The notes: generated from the sequence alone by a model not told the origin. A stretch of 17,559 bases of DNA from MGIIb-O2 sp964003245 (GCA_964003245.1 CAXFIU010000029.1:1-17559), one strand, 5' to 3'. Positions 1 to 8,346 are shown, counted from the stretch's first letter. Numbers and translations: made by a program.

Positions 1-1681
1 TTCTAATCCATTGTAGTGTATCCCCCCAGTCGTTATAATCTGGTAATGCAACTCTCGGCATATCTAATCCTGAAAGCGTAGTTTTTGTCGTTTTTACAGG
101 AATATCTTTGTTTCTAACTGTATAACTGGTTGTTCCGGAACGATACTCTTCTGCTTTAGTCCTGTAATTTTCTAAACTGTCCCAAGCACTTTCTGGTATT
201 TCTGAACGAACAACTTTGGCTTCTTCTTTAAGCTCTTTAGCCGCTGTATTATTATTCTTCGCCCCCATTTGATTAGCAGCGGCTTCTAATTGTTGTACTA
301 GACGCATTTTTGCTGCTACCTCTTCAGTTCTAGAATGATAATTTCTGATAGCACTTGAAACTTCAGCCAAATATCCTTGTCTTTCTGGAGGTATTGGTGA
401 AGATCTATGTGGTAGACCATCTGCTCCTAATCTAGGCTCTGCTGCTGAAAATGATTGAGAATATTTTTCATTTAGTAAATTACAAAGTTTCTGCCACAAT
501 TGGTCAACTCCTGCATCTGCGAACTGACTAGCAATAGTTGGCACAACTGGAAGGTCAGAATTATCTGCATCCCACATCTCTCTATTTCTCTTGAATTGTT
601 TTCTGATTTCTGCTAGTGCATCTTCAGCTCCAGGTCTATCGAACTTATTCAGAACTACAATATCTGCTGAATCTAACATCTCCAATTTTTCTAATTGACT
701 AGGCGCTCCATATTCCCTTGTAGTGACATATAATGAAAGATCTGCTACCTCTGTAATTGCATCGTTCCCTTGACCAATTCCGCTAGTTTCTACAATTACT
801 AAGTCAAAACCAACTGCTTTACATGCTTCTATTGAACGACCTATACAATCTGCAATTTCTCTACCACTATCTCTACTAGCAAATGAGCGCATGAATAAAT
901 TTTCATCTGATAAAGAGTTCATTCTTATTCTATCTCCAAGTAAAGCGCCCCCTGTTCTCTTACGAGTTGGATCAGTAGCAAGTAATGCAATTTTAGTTCC
1001 AGGATTATCTCTTTGAATCCTTAACATCAGCTCATCTGTAAGACTTGACTTCCCAGCACCTCCTGTGCCAGTCAGGCCAACTACTGGACATTTTGAACCA
1101 TCAGTAGATCTAACATTTTCTAGTATTTTATTGAACATTTTTTCATCTGCATTTTCTGCCAAAGTCAATAATTTGGAAACCGAAGCATGATTTTCTGCAG
1201 TGATAGGTTCTTTCAATGATTCAAATCTTTTAGGATCAAGTAGATTATTCTTTGATGCCCTTTCAATTGCATCTGAAACCATCCCAGTAAGTCCTAACTC
1301 TCTTCCATCTTCTGGAGAATATATTTTCGCAATATTAGAATCAAGTAAATGTTTGATCTCATTTGGAAGAATAGTTCCACCACCGCCTCCAACTAAACTA
1401 ACATGACCAAAACCGGAATCATCTAAAATTTGCTTGGTATGAGTGAACATTTCTACTGCTCCTCCCTGATAAGAAGTGATAGCAACACAATGTGCATCTT
1501 CTTGGATAGCGGCTCTAGCAACTTCGTCGGCCCCCCTATCATGGCCAAGATGAATTACTTCACATCCCATTGACTGGAATATTCTTCTGAAGATGCCTAT
1601 TGCAGCGTCATGACCATCAAAAATGGCTGCCGCTGTAATGATTCTCAGCGGTATTCCACCTGCCTCGACAGACTTCTGCAT
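1..1681 (-). CDS. icmF: Fused isobutyryl-CoA mutase IcmF, N-terminal half (truncated by window edge)
   Basis: IcmF interconverts isobutyryl-CoA and n-butyryl-CoA with adenosylcobalamin; its built-in G-domain acts as cofactor chaperone. Seen here: 560 codons from the ATG at 1681 to the edge. Residues 1-130 form a B12-binding domain with a DGHDAA motif (H24 the expected cobalt ligand), SYQGG at 70-74 and a five-glycine run at 98-102. A MeaB/MeaI-type GTPase follows, with Walker A GTGGAGKS at 205-212, ETSGIGQ at 298-304 and NKFD at 345-348. A helical linker leads into the mutase domain, which the window cuts near LPDYNDWGD. The B12-GTPase-mutase order is diagnostic of IcmF and differs from stand-alone MeaB or McmA2. 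The start is firm because a TAG lies in frame five codons upstream. IcmF usually runs to about 1,050-1,100 residues, so roughly half is present. Some IcmF relatives prefer pivalyl-CoA or isovaleryl-CoA, so the substrate is inferred. Confidence 0.93.
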   Translation of the reverse strand, partial: MQKSVEAGGIPLRIITAAAIFDGHDAAIGIFRRIFQSMGCEVIHLGHDRGADEVARAAIQEDAHCVAITSYQGGAVEMFTHTKQILDDSGFGHVSLVGGGGGTILPNEIKHLLDSNIAKIYSPEDGRELGLTGMVSDAIERASKNNLLDPKRFESLKEPITAENHASVSKLLTLAENADEKMFNKILENVRSTDGSKCPVVGLTGTGGAGKSSLTDELMLRIQRDNPGTKIALLATDPTRKRTGGALLGDRIRMNSLSDENLFMRSFASRDSGREIADCIGRSIEACKAVGFDLVIVETSGIGQGNDAITEVADLSLYVTTREYGAPSQLEKLEMLDSADIVVLNKFDRPGAEDALAEIRKQFKRNREMWDADNSDLPVVPTIASQFADAGVDQLWQKLCNLLNEKYSQSFSAAEPRLGADGLPHRSSPIPPERQGYLAEVSSAIRNYHSRTEEVAAKMRLVQQLEAAANQMGAKNNNTAAKELKEEAKVVRSEIPESAWDSLENYRTKAEEYRSGTTSYTVRNKDIPVKTTKTTLSGLDMPRVALPDYNDWGDTLQWIR

Positions 1682-1687
1682 GAACTC

Positions 1688-1704
1688 GGGACACTACGTG
1701 TCCC
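1688..1704. promoter_or_regulatory. Perfect inverted repeat just upstream of icmF start
   Basis: GGGACAC-TAC-GTGTCCC is a perfect 7-bp inverted repeat with a 3-nt centre, ending 6 bases before the icmF ATG (minus strand). It is clearly more GC-rich than the surrounding AT-rich leader. It could be an operator or a leader hairpin covering the ribosome-loading region. The repeat is observed; the function is inferred. Confidence 0.45.
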
Positions 1705-1732
1705 ATTTAATCCGCCGATTGAAGAATATGGT

Positions 1733-1788
1733 ACTTTTTTTCCAAAAAGTTCTATTTTTTAATCAATTCATATATTTTTTGAACTTTT
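1733..1788. promoter_or_regulatory. AT-rich divergent promoter with nested inverted repeats
   Basis: This lies between icmF (minus) and the zinc-ribbon gene (plus). It holds ACTTTTT-TTCC-AAAAAGT at 1733-1750, and AAAAGTTC at 1745-1752 mirrored by GAACTTTT at 1781-1788. On the minus strand the AAATATAT stretch around 1771-1778 is a good archaeal TATA candidate for icmF and would give a leader of about 65 nt containing the 1688-1704 repeat. No clear separate TATA box for the plus-strand gene was found. The promoter role is inferred. Confidence 0.35.
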
Positions 1789-1850
1789 GTCATACAATAC
1801 GGGTAAGCATTGAATAGGTGTTATTCATTCGCTTGTATGAGGCAAGTATC

Positions 1851-2297
1851 ATGTTATGTCCCAGAGACGGAACTAGACTAATATCTCCTGTAGATGGTGA
1901 GCAATCTGTATTCTCTCGTAATGGTATTTTTCATTGCCCTACTTGTGCAGGGTTAGCTATTAATTCTGAAGCAGCCTCATCAGAGATTTGTAGTAAGAAA
2001 TTGGAATCAATGCATGATGGATTCAAAGATGAAGGAACTCCAACAGAAATTTGTTGTCCCTTTTGTCAAAGTGACATGAAAGTTCGAGACTTTGCATTCA
2101 GGAAAATTGATGGCTCTTTAACAGAACTAATTGAAATTGATGGATGTCCAAAATGTTCTTCTTTTTGGTTCGATTCAGGTGAATTACAGAGATTATCTCC
2201 TCCAACTGAAGAAAATCCAGATAGTCCTAAATTAGAGGCTAAAACTCTCGCAGTTGTTTTGGATTTACTCTTCCATCTGCCTTATGTTTTGTTATAA
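1851..2297 (+). CDS. Double zinc-ribbon protein (zf-TFIIB-like)
   Basis: A 148-residue protein taken from the ATG at 1851 (MLCPRDGT...), since zf-TFIIB family proteins normally begin directly at the first CP motif; an upstream TTG/TTA extension to about 1818 is unlikely to be translated. The first ribbon uses C3, with D6 where a second Cys would be expected, and C29/C32. The second uses C69/C72 and C99/C102 and ends in the family's typical W-F-D-S-G-E-L signature (residues 106-112). The C-terminus (about 131-148) is hydrophobic and leucine-rich, possibly a membrane-associating helix. It is followed at 18 bases by a membrane protein gene, suggesting an operon. The zinc-binding fold is well supported, but no substrate or partner can be named; members of this family are mostly uncharacterised. 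Confidence 0.8.
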   Translation: MLCPRDGTRLISPVDGEQSVFSRNGIFHCPTCAGLAINSEAASSEICSKKLESMHDGFKDEGTPTEICCPFCQSDMKVRDFAFRKIDGSLTELIEIDGCPKCSSFWFDSGELQRLSPPTEENPDSPKLEAKTLAVVLDLLFHLPYVLL

Positions 2298-2315
2298 TTG
2301 GAGGGATTTTCAAAT

Positions 2316-3149
2316 ATGACAGATAATGATGGTTCATGGTGGGAATCCAATAAAGAAGAGCAAGACTCACAGACTTCTATCGATAAACCAAAGAATGTTT
2401 TTTCTGGTGATGTAAGCAGTTTTTCTACTCCTCAATCTGCCAACGTGCCTCAGATAAAAGATCCTAATAAATTCCTGGTTTCCCAATTTCTTGTTGGATT
2501 AATTTTGATTCCTATTATTGCTAGTTTTCTAATGGCTTTCATATTTTTATCATCTGAAATAGCAAATGAAGATACTTGGTATTATGAGGGTATAAATGAA
2601 CCAAATTTTGATGGGTTGGTTACAATAAATAATGAAGATTTTAATACTGCTGAGTTATATTTTGATATCCCATCATTTAGTTTGGAAGAAATTGATGATA
2701 AAGATTTTTATTTTTACACATCAGTTGATTTTTATGATCAAGAAAATTGGGAAGATTATGGAGGTTGTTGGTGGGAAATCGAGGACGGGTTTTATTCTTA
2801 TGTCCAATCAGAAGAGGGAGAATTTTGGTACCCCATGAATTGTTGGGGCTCACTAGAAAATTATGACTTTTATTTCCAAAAGAATGGCCAGACAATGACC
2901 TATGCGACAAATTTTGATTCTCAAATAGACTATATTTCTGTAGATGGTGACGAAGACATGTCAGCATCGTCTATTTTACTATCATTCATCCCATTTCTTA
3001 TTCCGATTGCTTATATTGCAATGATTATCTGGAGTTTTGTCACTAAGAAGAACTCACTCGGTTTCGGACTATTAGGTGGAATTATCATAGCTCCTTTCTC
3101 ATTTTGCTTCTCAATGATTTTCCTTAGTTTCTTATTTTGGGAGATCTGA
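2316..3149 (+). CDS. Unknown membrane protein with acidic, aromatic-rich outer domain
   Basis: Not recognised as a named family. The ATG at 2316 (277 aa) is preferred over the TTG at 2298 because a GGAGG Shine-Dalgarno lies at 2300-2304. Residues 1-50 are polar and probably cytoplasmic. One membrane helix spans about 54-79. Residues 80-215 form a strongly acidic region rich in Tyr, Trp and Phe, with two Cys in G-G-C-W-W and M-N-C-W-G contexts that could form a disulfide. Two more helices follow at about 220-247 and 252-276. This topology places the acidic domain outside the cell. It probably shares a transcript with the zinc-ribbon gene and ends 5 bases before the convergent LysE gene. No function is assigned. 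Confidence 0.75.
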   Translation: MTDNDGSWWESNKEEQDSQTSIDKPKNVFSGDVSSFSTPQSANVPQIKDPNKFLVSQFLVGLILIPIIASFLMAFIFLSSEIANEDTWYYEGINEPNFDGLVTINNEDFNTAELYFDIPSFSLEEIDDKDFYFYTSVDFYDQENWEDYGGCWWEIEDGFYSYVQSEEGEFWYPMNCWGSLENYDFYFQKNGQTMTYATNFDSQIDYISVDGDEDMSASSILLSFIPFLIPIAYIAMIIWSFVTKKNSLGFGLLGGIIIAPFSFCFSMIFLSFLFWEI

Positions 3150-3154
3150 AATAG

Positions 3155-3778
3155 TTAAATCACTCCAGCAATCATTAAGCCTGCAAAAATAAACATTAGT
3201 AACCCCATTGCTCCATCAATAATATGTGAAACTGATTTTAATTTGTCAACACGTCCTCCAGTTGTAAGTGCGAGAGCTACAGTAACATACCAAGTCCCAT
3301 CAATTATCATCCCCAATGCACCCATTCCTACAAGGGTTTCAAGACTAACATTATTTTCTATAAAAGGAGTGTATAATGCTAGCATCCAAGCCAAAATTTT
3401 TGGATTCAGCAGTGCAATTGTAAATCCTTGAATAAACCCTTGTTTGTCGTCATTCTCATGATTTTCTGAGTTATTTCCAATATTCGGGCCTTTTCTAGCA
3501 TGATTAAGGAAAGTATATCCTAACCAGAGTAAGATACAAACTCCTGCCCATTTTAATCCTGTTTCTGCTGTGTCGTGTATTGATATCGCAGTAGCAAAAG
3601 CCCCTGCTGCAAGAAATGCATATATCCCGAATCCAAGGCCATGACCAATTCCAGTCATTACTCCTTGTCTTCTACCCCCTGAGAGAGTATTCCGTAGAAC
3701 AACCGCTAGAGATGGCCCCGGACTCATTGCCCCCAAGCAGAAAACAGTTGCAAGAGCAATCCAGGCCTCAGGCGTCAT
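3155..3778 (-). CDS. LysE/RhtB-family amino acid exporter
   Basis: A 207-residue, highly hydrophobic protein of normal LysE/RhtB length (about 200-210) with about six predicted membrane helices. The N-terminal signature M-S-P-G-P-S-L-A-V-V-L-R-N, followed by the G-R-R-Q-G-V-M-T-G-I-G-H-G-L-G block, is characteristic of this family, as is the L-N-P-K-I stretch near residue 125. Family members export amino acids and derivatives such as lysine, threonine or homoserine by proton exchange; the substrate here cannot be read from sequence. It lies 14 bases downstream of the acyl-CoA ligase on the same strand, so it is probably co-transcribed, although no metabolic link is obvious. Confidence 0.9.
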   Translation of the reverse strand: MTPEAWIALATVFCLGAMSPGPSLAVVLRNTLSGGRRQGVMTGIGHGLGFGIYAFLAAGAFATAISIHDTAETGLKWAGVCILLWLGYTFLNHARKGPNIGNNSENHENDDKQGFIQGFTIALLNPKILAWMLALYTPFIENNVSLETLVGMGALGMIIDGTWYVTVALALTTGGRVDKLKSVSHIIDGAMGLLMFIFAGLMIAGVI

Positions 3779-3792
3779 TATATCACTGAATA

Positions 3793-5574
3793 TTAAGCGC
3801 CTTCGTACATTGCTTCTATTTCAGCTGCCCAATTTTCTCTAATTTGAATTCTTCTAATTTTGAGAGTTGGAGTTAATTCACCAAAGTCAACACTAAGATC
3901 TCTTGGTAGTATCTTAAATTTCTTTATTTGTTCAGGATTACTAAATTGTCCATTCAGTTCTGTAACTTGTGCCTGCATTTCGGCATGAATTTCTTCACTA
4001 TCTGTATAATCTGAGAGTGACTTTCCGAAACTTTCCAATGTCGAGATTTGGACAGCAGGGTCTTTCGGTATTTTCGCTGGATCCATTCCGTGTTTATCTC
4101 TTAGGATTGCACCTACATCCAATGTGAATAGAGCACTACAGTATTTTCTTCCATCTCCAATTAGCATACATTGAGAAACCATTGGAATAGACTTCATAGT
4201 TTCTTCAATTACAAGAGGAGCAATATTTTTCCCACCAGAACTCACATACAATTCCTTTATCCTTCCAGTGATTTTCACATATCCATCTGAGTCAATTTCT
4301 CCTTTATCTCCGGAATGCAACCATCCGTCAGAATCTATTGTTTCAGCTGTAGCCTCAGGATTTTTGTAATATCCTTTCATGATATGCCTTCCTCTGAATA
4401 GAATCTCTCCTGAATCTGAAATCATTAACTCAGTACCACTGAATGGTTTACCAACTGTACCAAACTTGTGATTTTTCTTGTAACCTAAACTTGCTCCCGC
4501 AGTCGTTTCAGTCATCCCATATCCTTCATACAATGGTATGTCAAGTGTATGGAATAACTTTAGAATATCAGGATTTATTGGTGCAGCACCAGTAATCGCA
4601 TAGACACAATTAGACATTCCAATTGCTTGTTTTGCTTTATTCTTGATAATTCCACCTACGATTGGAACTTTAGCTAATTTTATTTTCCCTCCAAGTTTTG
4701 CAACTAGATTGCTGTACACTTTTTCATAAATTCTAGGTACTCCAATGAATAGATGAGGTTGTACTTCTTTGGCAACATCAATTACATTCAATGGCGCATC
4801 TACAACAGTCATGTGAAGTCCCCATCTGATGTGTGCATGACAATCTACTAATTGACCGAAAACGTGAGCACATGGCAACCAAGAAACATACCCCCATCCT
4901 CTTTTGAATTCTTGTAATTTCCAAACTTCAGAAAGTTCGAAGTCAATATTATCGTGACTTAATTCAACTCCTTTTGGATTTCCAGTTGTACCTGATGTAT
5001 AGATTAATGAAAATGTATCTTCTGGCGTAATACTTTCGACTCTTTTTTCGATCTCAGAGTAATCTACGTCCGCTCCTTTTAGAATAAAATCCGACCAAGA
5101 CATGCACTTAGGGTGTTCAGGCATATCTACTCCATCCATTACTACTACAGTTTCTACCTTGTCTAATTTATCCATTATTTCATGTAATCTGTAAGCACAC
5201 ATTTTCTCTTTATTTCCTCCGTCCATTGGATTATCTCCAACAAAAACAACTTTTGAATCTGAATTTCCTACAACCCATTCTACTTCTTCAGGAGAGCAGG
5301 TATGGTAAACTCCAACAGCAGCCCCATTACACATATTTGCAGCATGATAAGAGGTATACCACTCTACTCGATTGTAGGAGTAAATACTCAATTTATCGCC
5401 TTCATTGAAGCCCATAGCAATAAGAGACTTTGCTACAGAAGCAGTTTGATCATGAAATTCTGACCAATTCATATCGTTCCAATCGCCATTAGAACCTTTA
5501 CTGGAGATTGCTATTTCATCTCCATGATTCTTCGCATTCGCCATCAGGTATTCGGGTGTTGTCATAGCAGACAT
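3793..5574 (-). CDS. Long-chain acyl-CoA synthetase (AMP-forming)
   Basis: Activates fatty acids to acyl-CoA through an acyl-adenylate (ANL superfamily). The P-loop-like motif Y-T-S-G-T-T-G-N-P-K-G-V lies near residue 190. The A5-type motif Y-G-M-T-E-T-T-A-G lies near 350. The hinge and C-terminal segment W-L-H-S-G-D-K-G-E-I ... I-T-G-R-I-K-E-L-Y-V-S-S-G-G-K-N-I lies near 420-450, and a C-terminal lid runs to the end. The length, 593 aa from the ATG at 5574, matches FadD15-like/eukaryotic-type long-chain ligases. A TTG at 5586 would add four residues; the ATG is preferred. It is the first gene of a pair with the LysE exporter. With icmF nearby it fits fatty or branched acid catabolism. Chain-length specificity is not readable. 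Confidence 0.92.
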   Translation of the reverse strand: MSAMTTPEYLMANAKNHGDEIAISSKGSNGDWNDMNWSEFHDQTASVAKSLIAMGFNEGDKLSIYSYNRVEWYTSYHAANMCNGAAVGVYHTCSPEEVEWVVGNSDSKVVFVGDNPMDGGNKEKMCAYRLHEIMDKLDKVETVVVMDGVDMPEHPKCMSWSDFILKGADVDYSEIEKRVESITPEDTFSLIYTSGTTGNPKGVELSHDNIDFELSEVWKLQEFKRGWGYVSWLPCAHVFGQLVDCHAHIRWGLHMTVVDAPLNVIDVAKEVQPHLFIGVPRIYEKVYSNLVAKLGGKIKLAKVPIVGGIIKNKAKQAIGMSNCVYAITGAAPINPDILKLFHTLDIPLYEGYGMTETTAGASLGYKKNHKFGTVGKPFSGTELMISDSGEILFRGRHIMKGYYKNPEATAETIDSDGWLHSGDKGEIDSDGYVKITGRIKELYVSSGGKNIAPLVIEETMKSIPMVSQCMLIGDGRKYCSALFTLDVGAILRDKHGMDPAKIPKDPAVQISTLESFGKSLSDYTDSEEIHAEMQAQVTELNGQFSNPEQIKKFKILPRDLSVDFGELTPTLKIRRIQIRENWAAEIEAMYEGA

Positions 5575-5586
5575 GAGGCTTGACAA

Positions 5587-5654
5587 TGGATATCTTGACT
5601 TAATTGTTTACTAGTGTAGTAATTGGAACTTAGTATATTTTATTACACTACAAA
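5587..5654 (-). promoter_or_regulatory. Possible promoter of acyl-CoA ligase operon
   Basis: This 68-base gap separates the uracil-DNA glycosylase stop from the acyl-CoA ligase on the same strand. On the minus strand an AAAATATACT stretch around 5635-5644 resembles an archaeal TATA box, about 65 bases before the ATG at 5574. This suggests the ligase-LysE pair has its own promoter. No other element was seen. Confidence 0.3.
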
Positions 5655-6392
5655 TCATTTTTTCGGCAAAACATTCTTTATATTTTCTTTCCAATCTTTA
5701 CCCTTATTTCTATTAGCTAATGGTGAAGCTGGAGAGGGGTGCCAACAGCTAGTAATTTCAATATCTAAATGTTTTAATGCCTTTAGAGCCCTTTTCTCGG
5801 CATATTTCCCTACACCTATGACTCTTTTAATTCTCATAATCTCAACTACTTTGACTAAGTGCTCATCACATGTCAGAAGTAATTTTTTCACTACATCTCC
5901 TGATATTCTATCCGGAGTAATATTCGTACCTCTTTCTCCATTAAAAAGCATTAATGGGCAATGATTAACGATGAAAACATTCGAAAAAATTTCTTCCGCA
6001 TCCCCATAGTATTCTTCTAATACGCCCCAGATTCTAGTCCCTGAGACTTCTTCTTTATGCCAGTCTAATCCTGTAACTGGTCTTTTAGGATGGATATTTT
6101 TCGGTTGTAAAACTTCTAATCCCTTTATTCCCAATAGATCTCTTACAACACTAGTTGCTGAGAATGGAATTCCCATTTGCCCCATCCCATGAGGTCCGGG
6201 ATTCATACCCAGTAGGAGCGTATTTGCTCCTTTACTTCCTCCTAATTCAATGAATGCTTTATGTGGTTCCCAGGCATACATAAGTGGATTATAGGAATAA
6301 TCAACTAAACCCTGTTCTACAAGCATATCTCCTAATGGTTCAACCTCATCCCTTAGCTTTTCAGCCGCCAAAATGAGTTTATCTGTAATCAT
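5655..6392 (-). CDS. SMUG1-type uracil-DNA glycosylase
   Basis: Predicted to excise uracil, and possibly oxidised pyrimidines, from DNA to start base-excision repair. The SMUG1 catalytic motif L-G-M-N-P-G-P-H-G-M-G-Q-M-G-I-P-F is at residues 61-77. V-N-H-C-P-L-M-L-F lies in the middle. The C-terminal intercalation motif H-P-S-P at 218-221 is followed by A-N-R-N-K-G-K-D-W, as in SMUG1 proteins. The length of 245 aa matches the family. The start ATG at 6392 lies only 7 bases after the stop of the YbaK-like gene, so the two are almost certainly one transcript. SMUG1-type enzymes are best known from animals and some bacteria, so an archaeal copy is of some interest. The family call is firm and the exact base range is inferred. 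Confidence 0.9.
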   Translation of the reverse strand: MITDKLILAAEKLRDEVEPLGDMLVEQGLVDYSYNPLMYAWEPHKAFIELGGSKGANTLLLGMNPGPHGMGQMGIPFSATSVVRDLLGIKGLEVLQPKNIHPKRPVTGLDWHKEEVSGTRIWGVLEEYYGDAEEIFSNVFIVNHCPLMLFNGERGTNITPDRISGDVVKKLLLTCDEHLVKVVEIMRIKRVIGVGKYAEKRALKALKHLDIEITSCWHPSPASPLANRNKGKDWKENIKNVLPKK

Positions 6393-6399
6393 ATTATCA

Positions 6400-6870
6400 C
6401 TACTGTTTCACATCTCTAATATCAGCCTTACTAATTTCTTTGAGTTTTTCAGGAGTAATTGGAAATACTGTATCAGCAGTCCCTCCAGCACCCCAAATTA
6501 AATCATATTTGAATAAGTCTTCATCAATGATTTTTATTGTTTCCTTAAGATGTCCGAAAGGCGGAACTCCTCCCACCTCATATCCAGTACTTTCCAAAAC
6601 ATATTCAGGAGTAGCCTGACCTGGTTTGTACCCGAGTATTTTCTTTAATTTCTTTTTCCTATCGACTCTATTAGATCCTGATGTTATTACAACAATCGCT
6701 ACTTCTTCACCCTCAAATACAATTGATTTTGCAATATTAGAGACATCGCACTGAAGTTGTCTTGCAGCATCTTCTGATGTTCTTGTACCTTCTTTATATC
6801 GTCTAGGTTTAGCATCAAAATTGATTTTTGCACATTCATTCATCCATATCTGATGTCCATCCATGTTCAT
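6400..6870 (-). CDS. YbaK/EbsC-family aminoacyl-tRNA deacylase
   Basis: A 156-residue YbaK/ProX-type editing domain, the family's usual size. These free-standing enzymes hydrolyse mischarged tRNAs such as Cys-tRNA(Pro) or Ala-tRNA(Pro). Supporting signatures are the N-A-K-S-I-V-F-like stretch (I-A-K-S-I-V-F here) with its invariant lysine near residue 48, and the G-G-V-P-P-F-G-H block near residue 99. Both are hallmarks of the active-site pocket. The start could be the ATG at 6870 or the ATG at 6864; the sequence does not separate them. It is the first gene of a pair with the SMUG1-type glycosylase and is divergent from the PAP2-like gene. The exact amino acid and tRNA specificity is unknown. 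Confidence 0.88.
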   Translation of the reverse strand: MNMDGHQIWMNECAKINFDAKPRRYKEGTRTSEDAARQLQCDVSNIAKSIVFEGEEVAIVVITSGSNRVDRKKKLKKILGYKPGQATPEYVLESTGYEVGGVPPFGHLKETIKIIDEDLFKYDLIWGAGGTADTVFPITPEKLKEISKADIRDVKQ

Positions 6871-6945
6871 TCATGATAGGATTAGGATAAAAGTTGTTTC
6901 CACTTCCGCATTATTGATGAATCATTGTCGTGCGCAGAGAGCCTA

Positions 6946-8346
6946 ATGAATTGGCCCATTGGACCTTATGGCACTTCCATGGGTGCATTATTACTTTTCA
7001 CTTTACCAATACATTTTTTCTTGACAAGAGACGAGAAAGAGAGGCGTGTTTCATTAGTAAATTTACCGAAAGAAATCAAAGAAAAAGGCTACTGGTGGCA
7101 TATTCTTCTATATCTGCTAATGTTTATTTACAAAGCAATGATTGATCATCATAACGAACCAATGAAGGCTAGAGTTGGAGGATTTACTCATTGGATATAT
7201 GAGATAGAGGGCAATTGGACAAATCATATTCAGGAGTTTTTCCTTAATGATATTCTAACAAATTTCTTATCAGGACATTATCTATTCATGTATCTATTTA
7301 TGATATGGTTTTCTCCAATGTACTATATCTTGTGTCGCGATGAAGTAATGGCCGACAAAGCAGCTTTGAATTATTTTGTAATCTATCTTCTTAGCGTCCC
7401 TCTTTATCTCTTTTTCAATATTGAAGTGACATCTACCTATCTTCCAGATATGGATGCACTTTTGTATCACGATTCATTTACCCTTGCGTTTTTCACCAAT
7501 AATGACCCTATGGATAATGCAATACCAAGTTTACATGTTGGGTTGCCAATCAGTCTTCTAATTATCAACAGACTACACTGTCGAAAGTTAGGTATCGATT
7601 TCAAAGACTGGCGTCATAAAGAGTTTGATTATTTTGTTCAATTTAACGTGATAATTTATCTATTTTCTATACAATATCTTGGAATTCATTGGTTTGTAGA
7701 TATAATTCCGGGGATTATCTTAGCTATAATTACATCTTCTTTTGTTCATGCCGTGCAACCTGTAGTGCGCGCTAGAACTGAAAATGGATGGATTTCTTTA
7801 ATTCCGGATAGAAATCAAGCAATATCTTCAGTATTAGTTTTATTAATTTGTTCTACATGGTTAGCAGTTGGTGTAATTGATGGTTCAGGGACAGATGAAA
7901 ATGAGGCGAATATGAGATTTGGCATAGGTGATATCAACTTAGACACAATTGAAGTTCACAGCCTTTCTGACCCAGTTATTGTAGATGTTTACAATGTTGG
8001 AGATAATGATGTAGAAGTACTAATGATTCAGAGAGACTTTGTGGAGGATTATGCGGAAAAAGGTATTTTTGATTGGGATCAGTTTGTATCTTTGGGTAAC
8101 CTCTCTATAGTTGAAGTAAATAGTTCCTTGACATTTACAGTTACTCCTGATAGTTTGTTTGATGTCAATATTCTATTAGTCCGATTATTCAATTCGGAGA
8201 GCATTGGTGACGATTCTCTAGGGGAAGTTAGAATCGTTTCAAATTATGCTGATGATGAATTAATTTATACTGGATTTTTGGTTAGTTTACCTGCATTTAT
8301 CATAACAGGAATAGTTCTTGAAGGCTATTTCAATCGAAGGTACTAG
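6946..8346 (+). CDS. PAP2-superfamily (Aur1/Ipt1-like) membrane enzyme with C-terminal outer domain
   Basis: A 466-aa membrane protein from the ATG at 6946; a TTG at 6925 would add seven residues. The N-terminal 310 residues hold several membrane helices and two PAP2 catalytic signatures. The first is I-P-S-L-H at 193-197, the second H248-W-F-V-D252 inside Y-L-G-I-H-W-F-V-D. The K-x6-R-P motif of soluble and classical PAP2 phosphatases is not evident, which fits the inositolphosphotransferase-like branch (Aur1/Ipt1; PAP2_3). Such enzymes transfer or hydrolyse lipid-linked phosphate groups at the membrane surface. Residues about 320-440 form a beta-rich, acidic domain probably outside the cell, followed by a last helix (about 446-460). 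Its stop shares a CTAG with the convergent gene. The substrate is unknown; a polar-lipid head-group reaction is an inference. Confidence 0.8.
   Translation: MNWPIGPYGTSMGALLLFTLPIHFFLTRDEKERRVSLVNLPKEIKEKGYWWHILLYLLMFIYKAMIDHHNEPMKARVGGFTHWIYEIEGNWTNHIQEFFLNDILTNFLSGHYLFMYLFMIWFSPMYYILCRDEVMADKAALNYFVIYLLSVPLYLFFNIEVTSTYLPDMDALLYHDSFTLAFFTNNDPMDNAIPSLHVGLPISLLIINRLHCRKLGIDFKDWRHKEFDYFVQFNVIIYLFSIQYLGIHWFVDIIPGIILAIITSSFVHAVQPVVRARTENGWISLIPDRNQAISSVLVLLICSTWLAVGVIDGSGTDENEANMRFGIGDINLDTIEVHSLSDPVIVDVYNVGDNDVEVLMIQRDFVEDYAEKGIFDWDQFVSLGNLSIVEVNSSLTFTVTPDSLFDVNILLVRLFNSESIGDDSLGEVRIVSNYADDELIYTGFLVSLPAFIITGIVLEGYFNRRY

Noticed and set aside
1200..1406. Open frame on the plus strand
   Set aside because: It is antisense to the clearly coding icmF G-domain and linker, and shows no independent coding signal.
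1682..1850. Cobalamin riboswitch before icmF
   Set aside because: The leader is short and AT-rich, with no B12-box-like conserved stretch.
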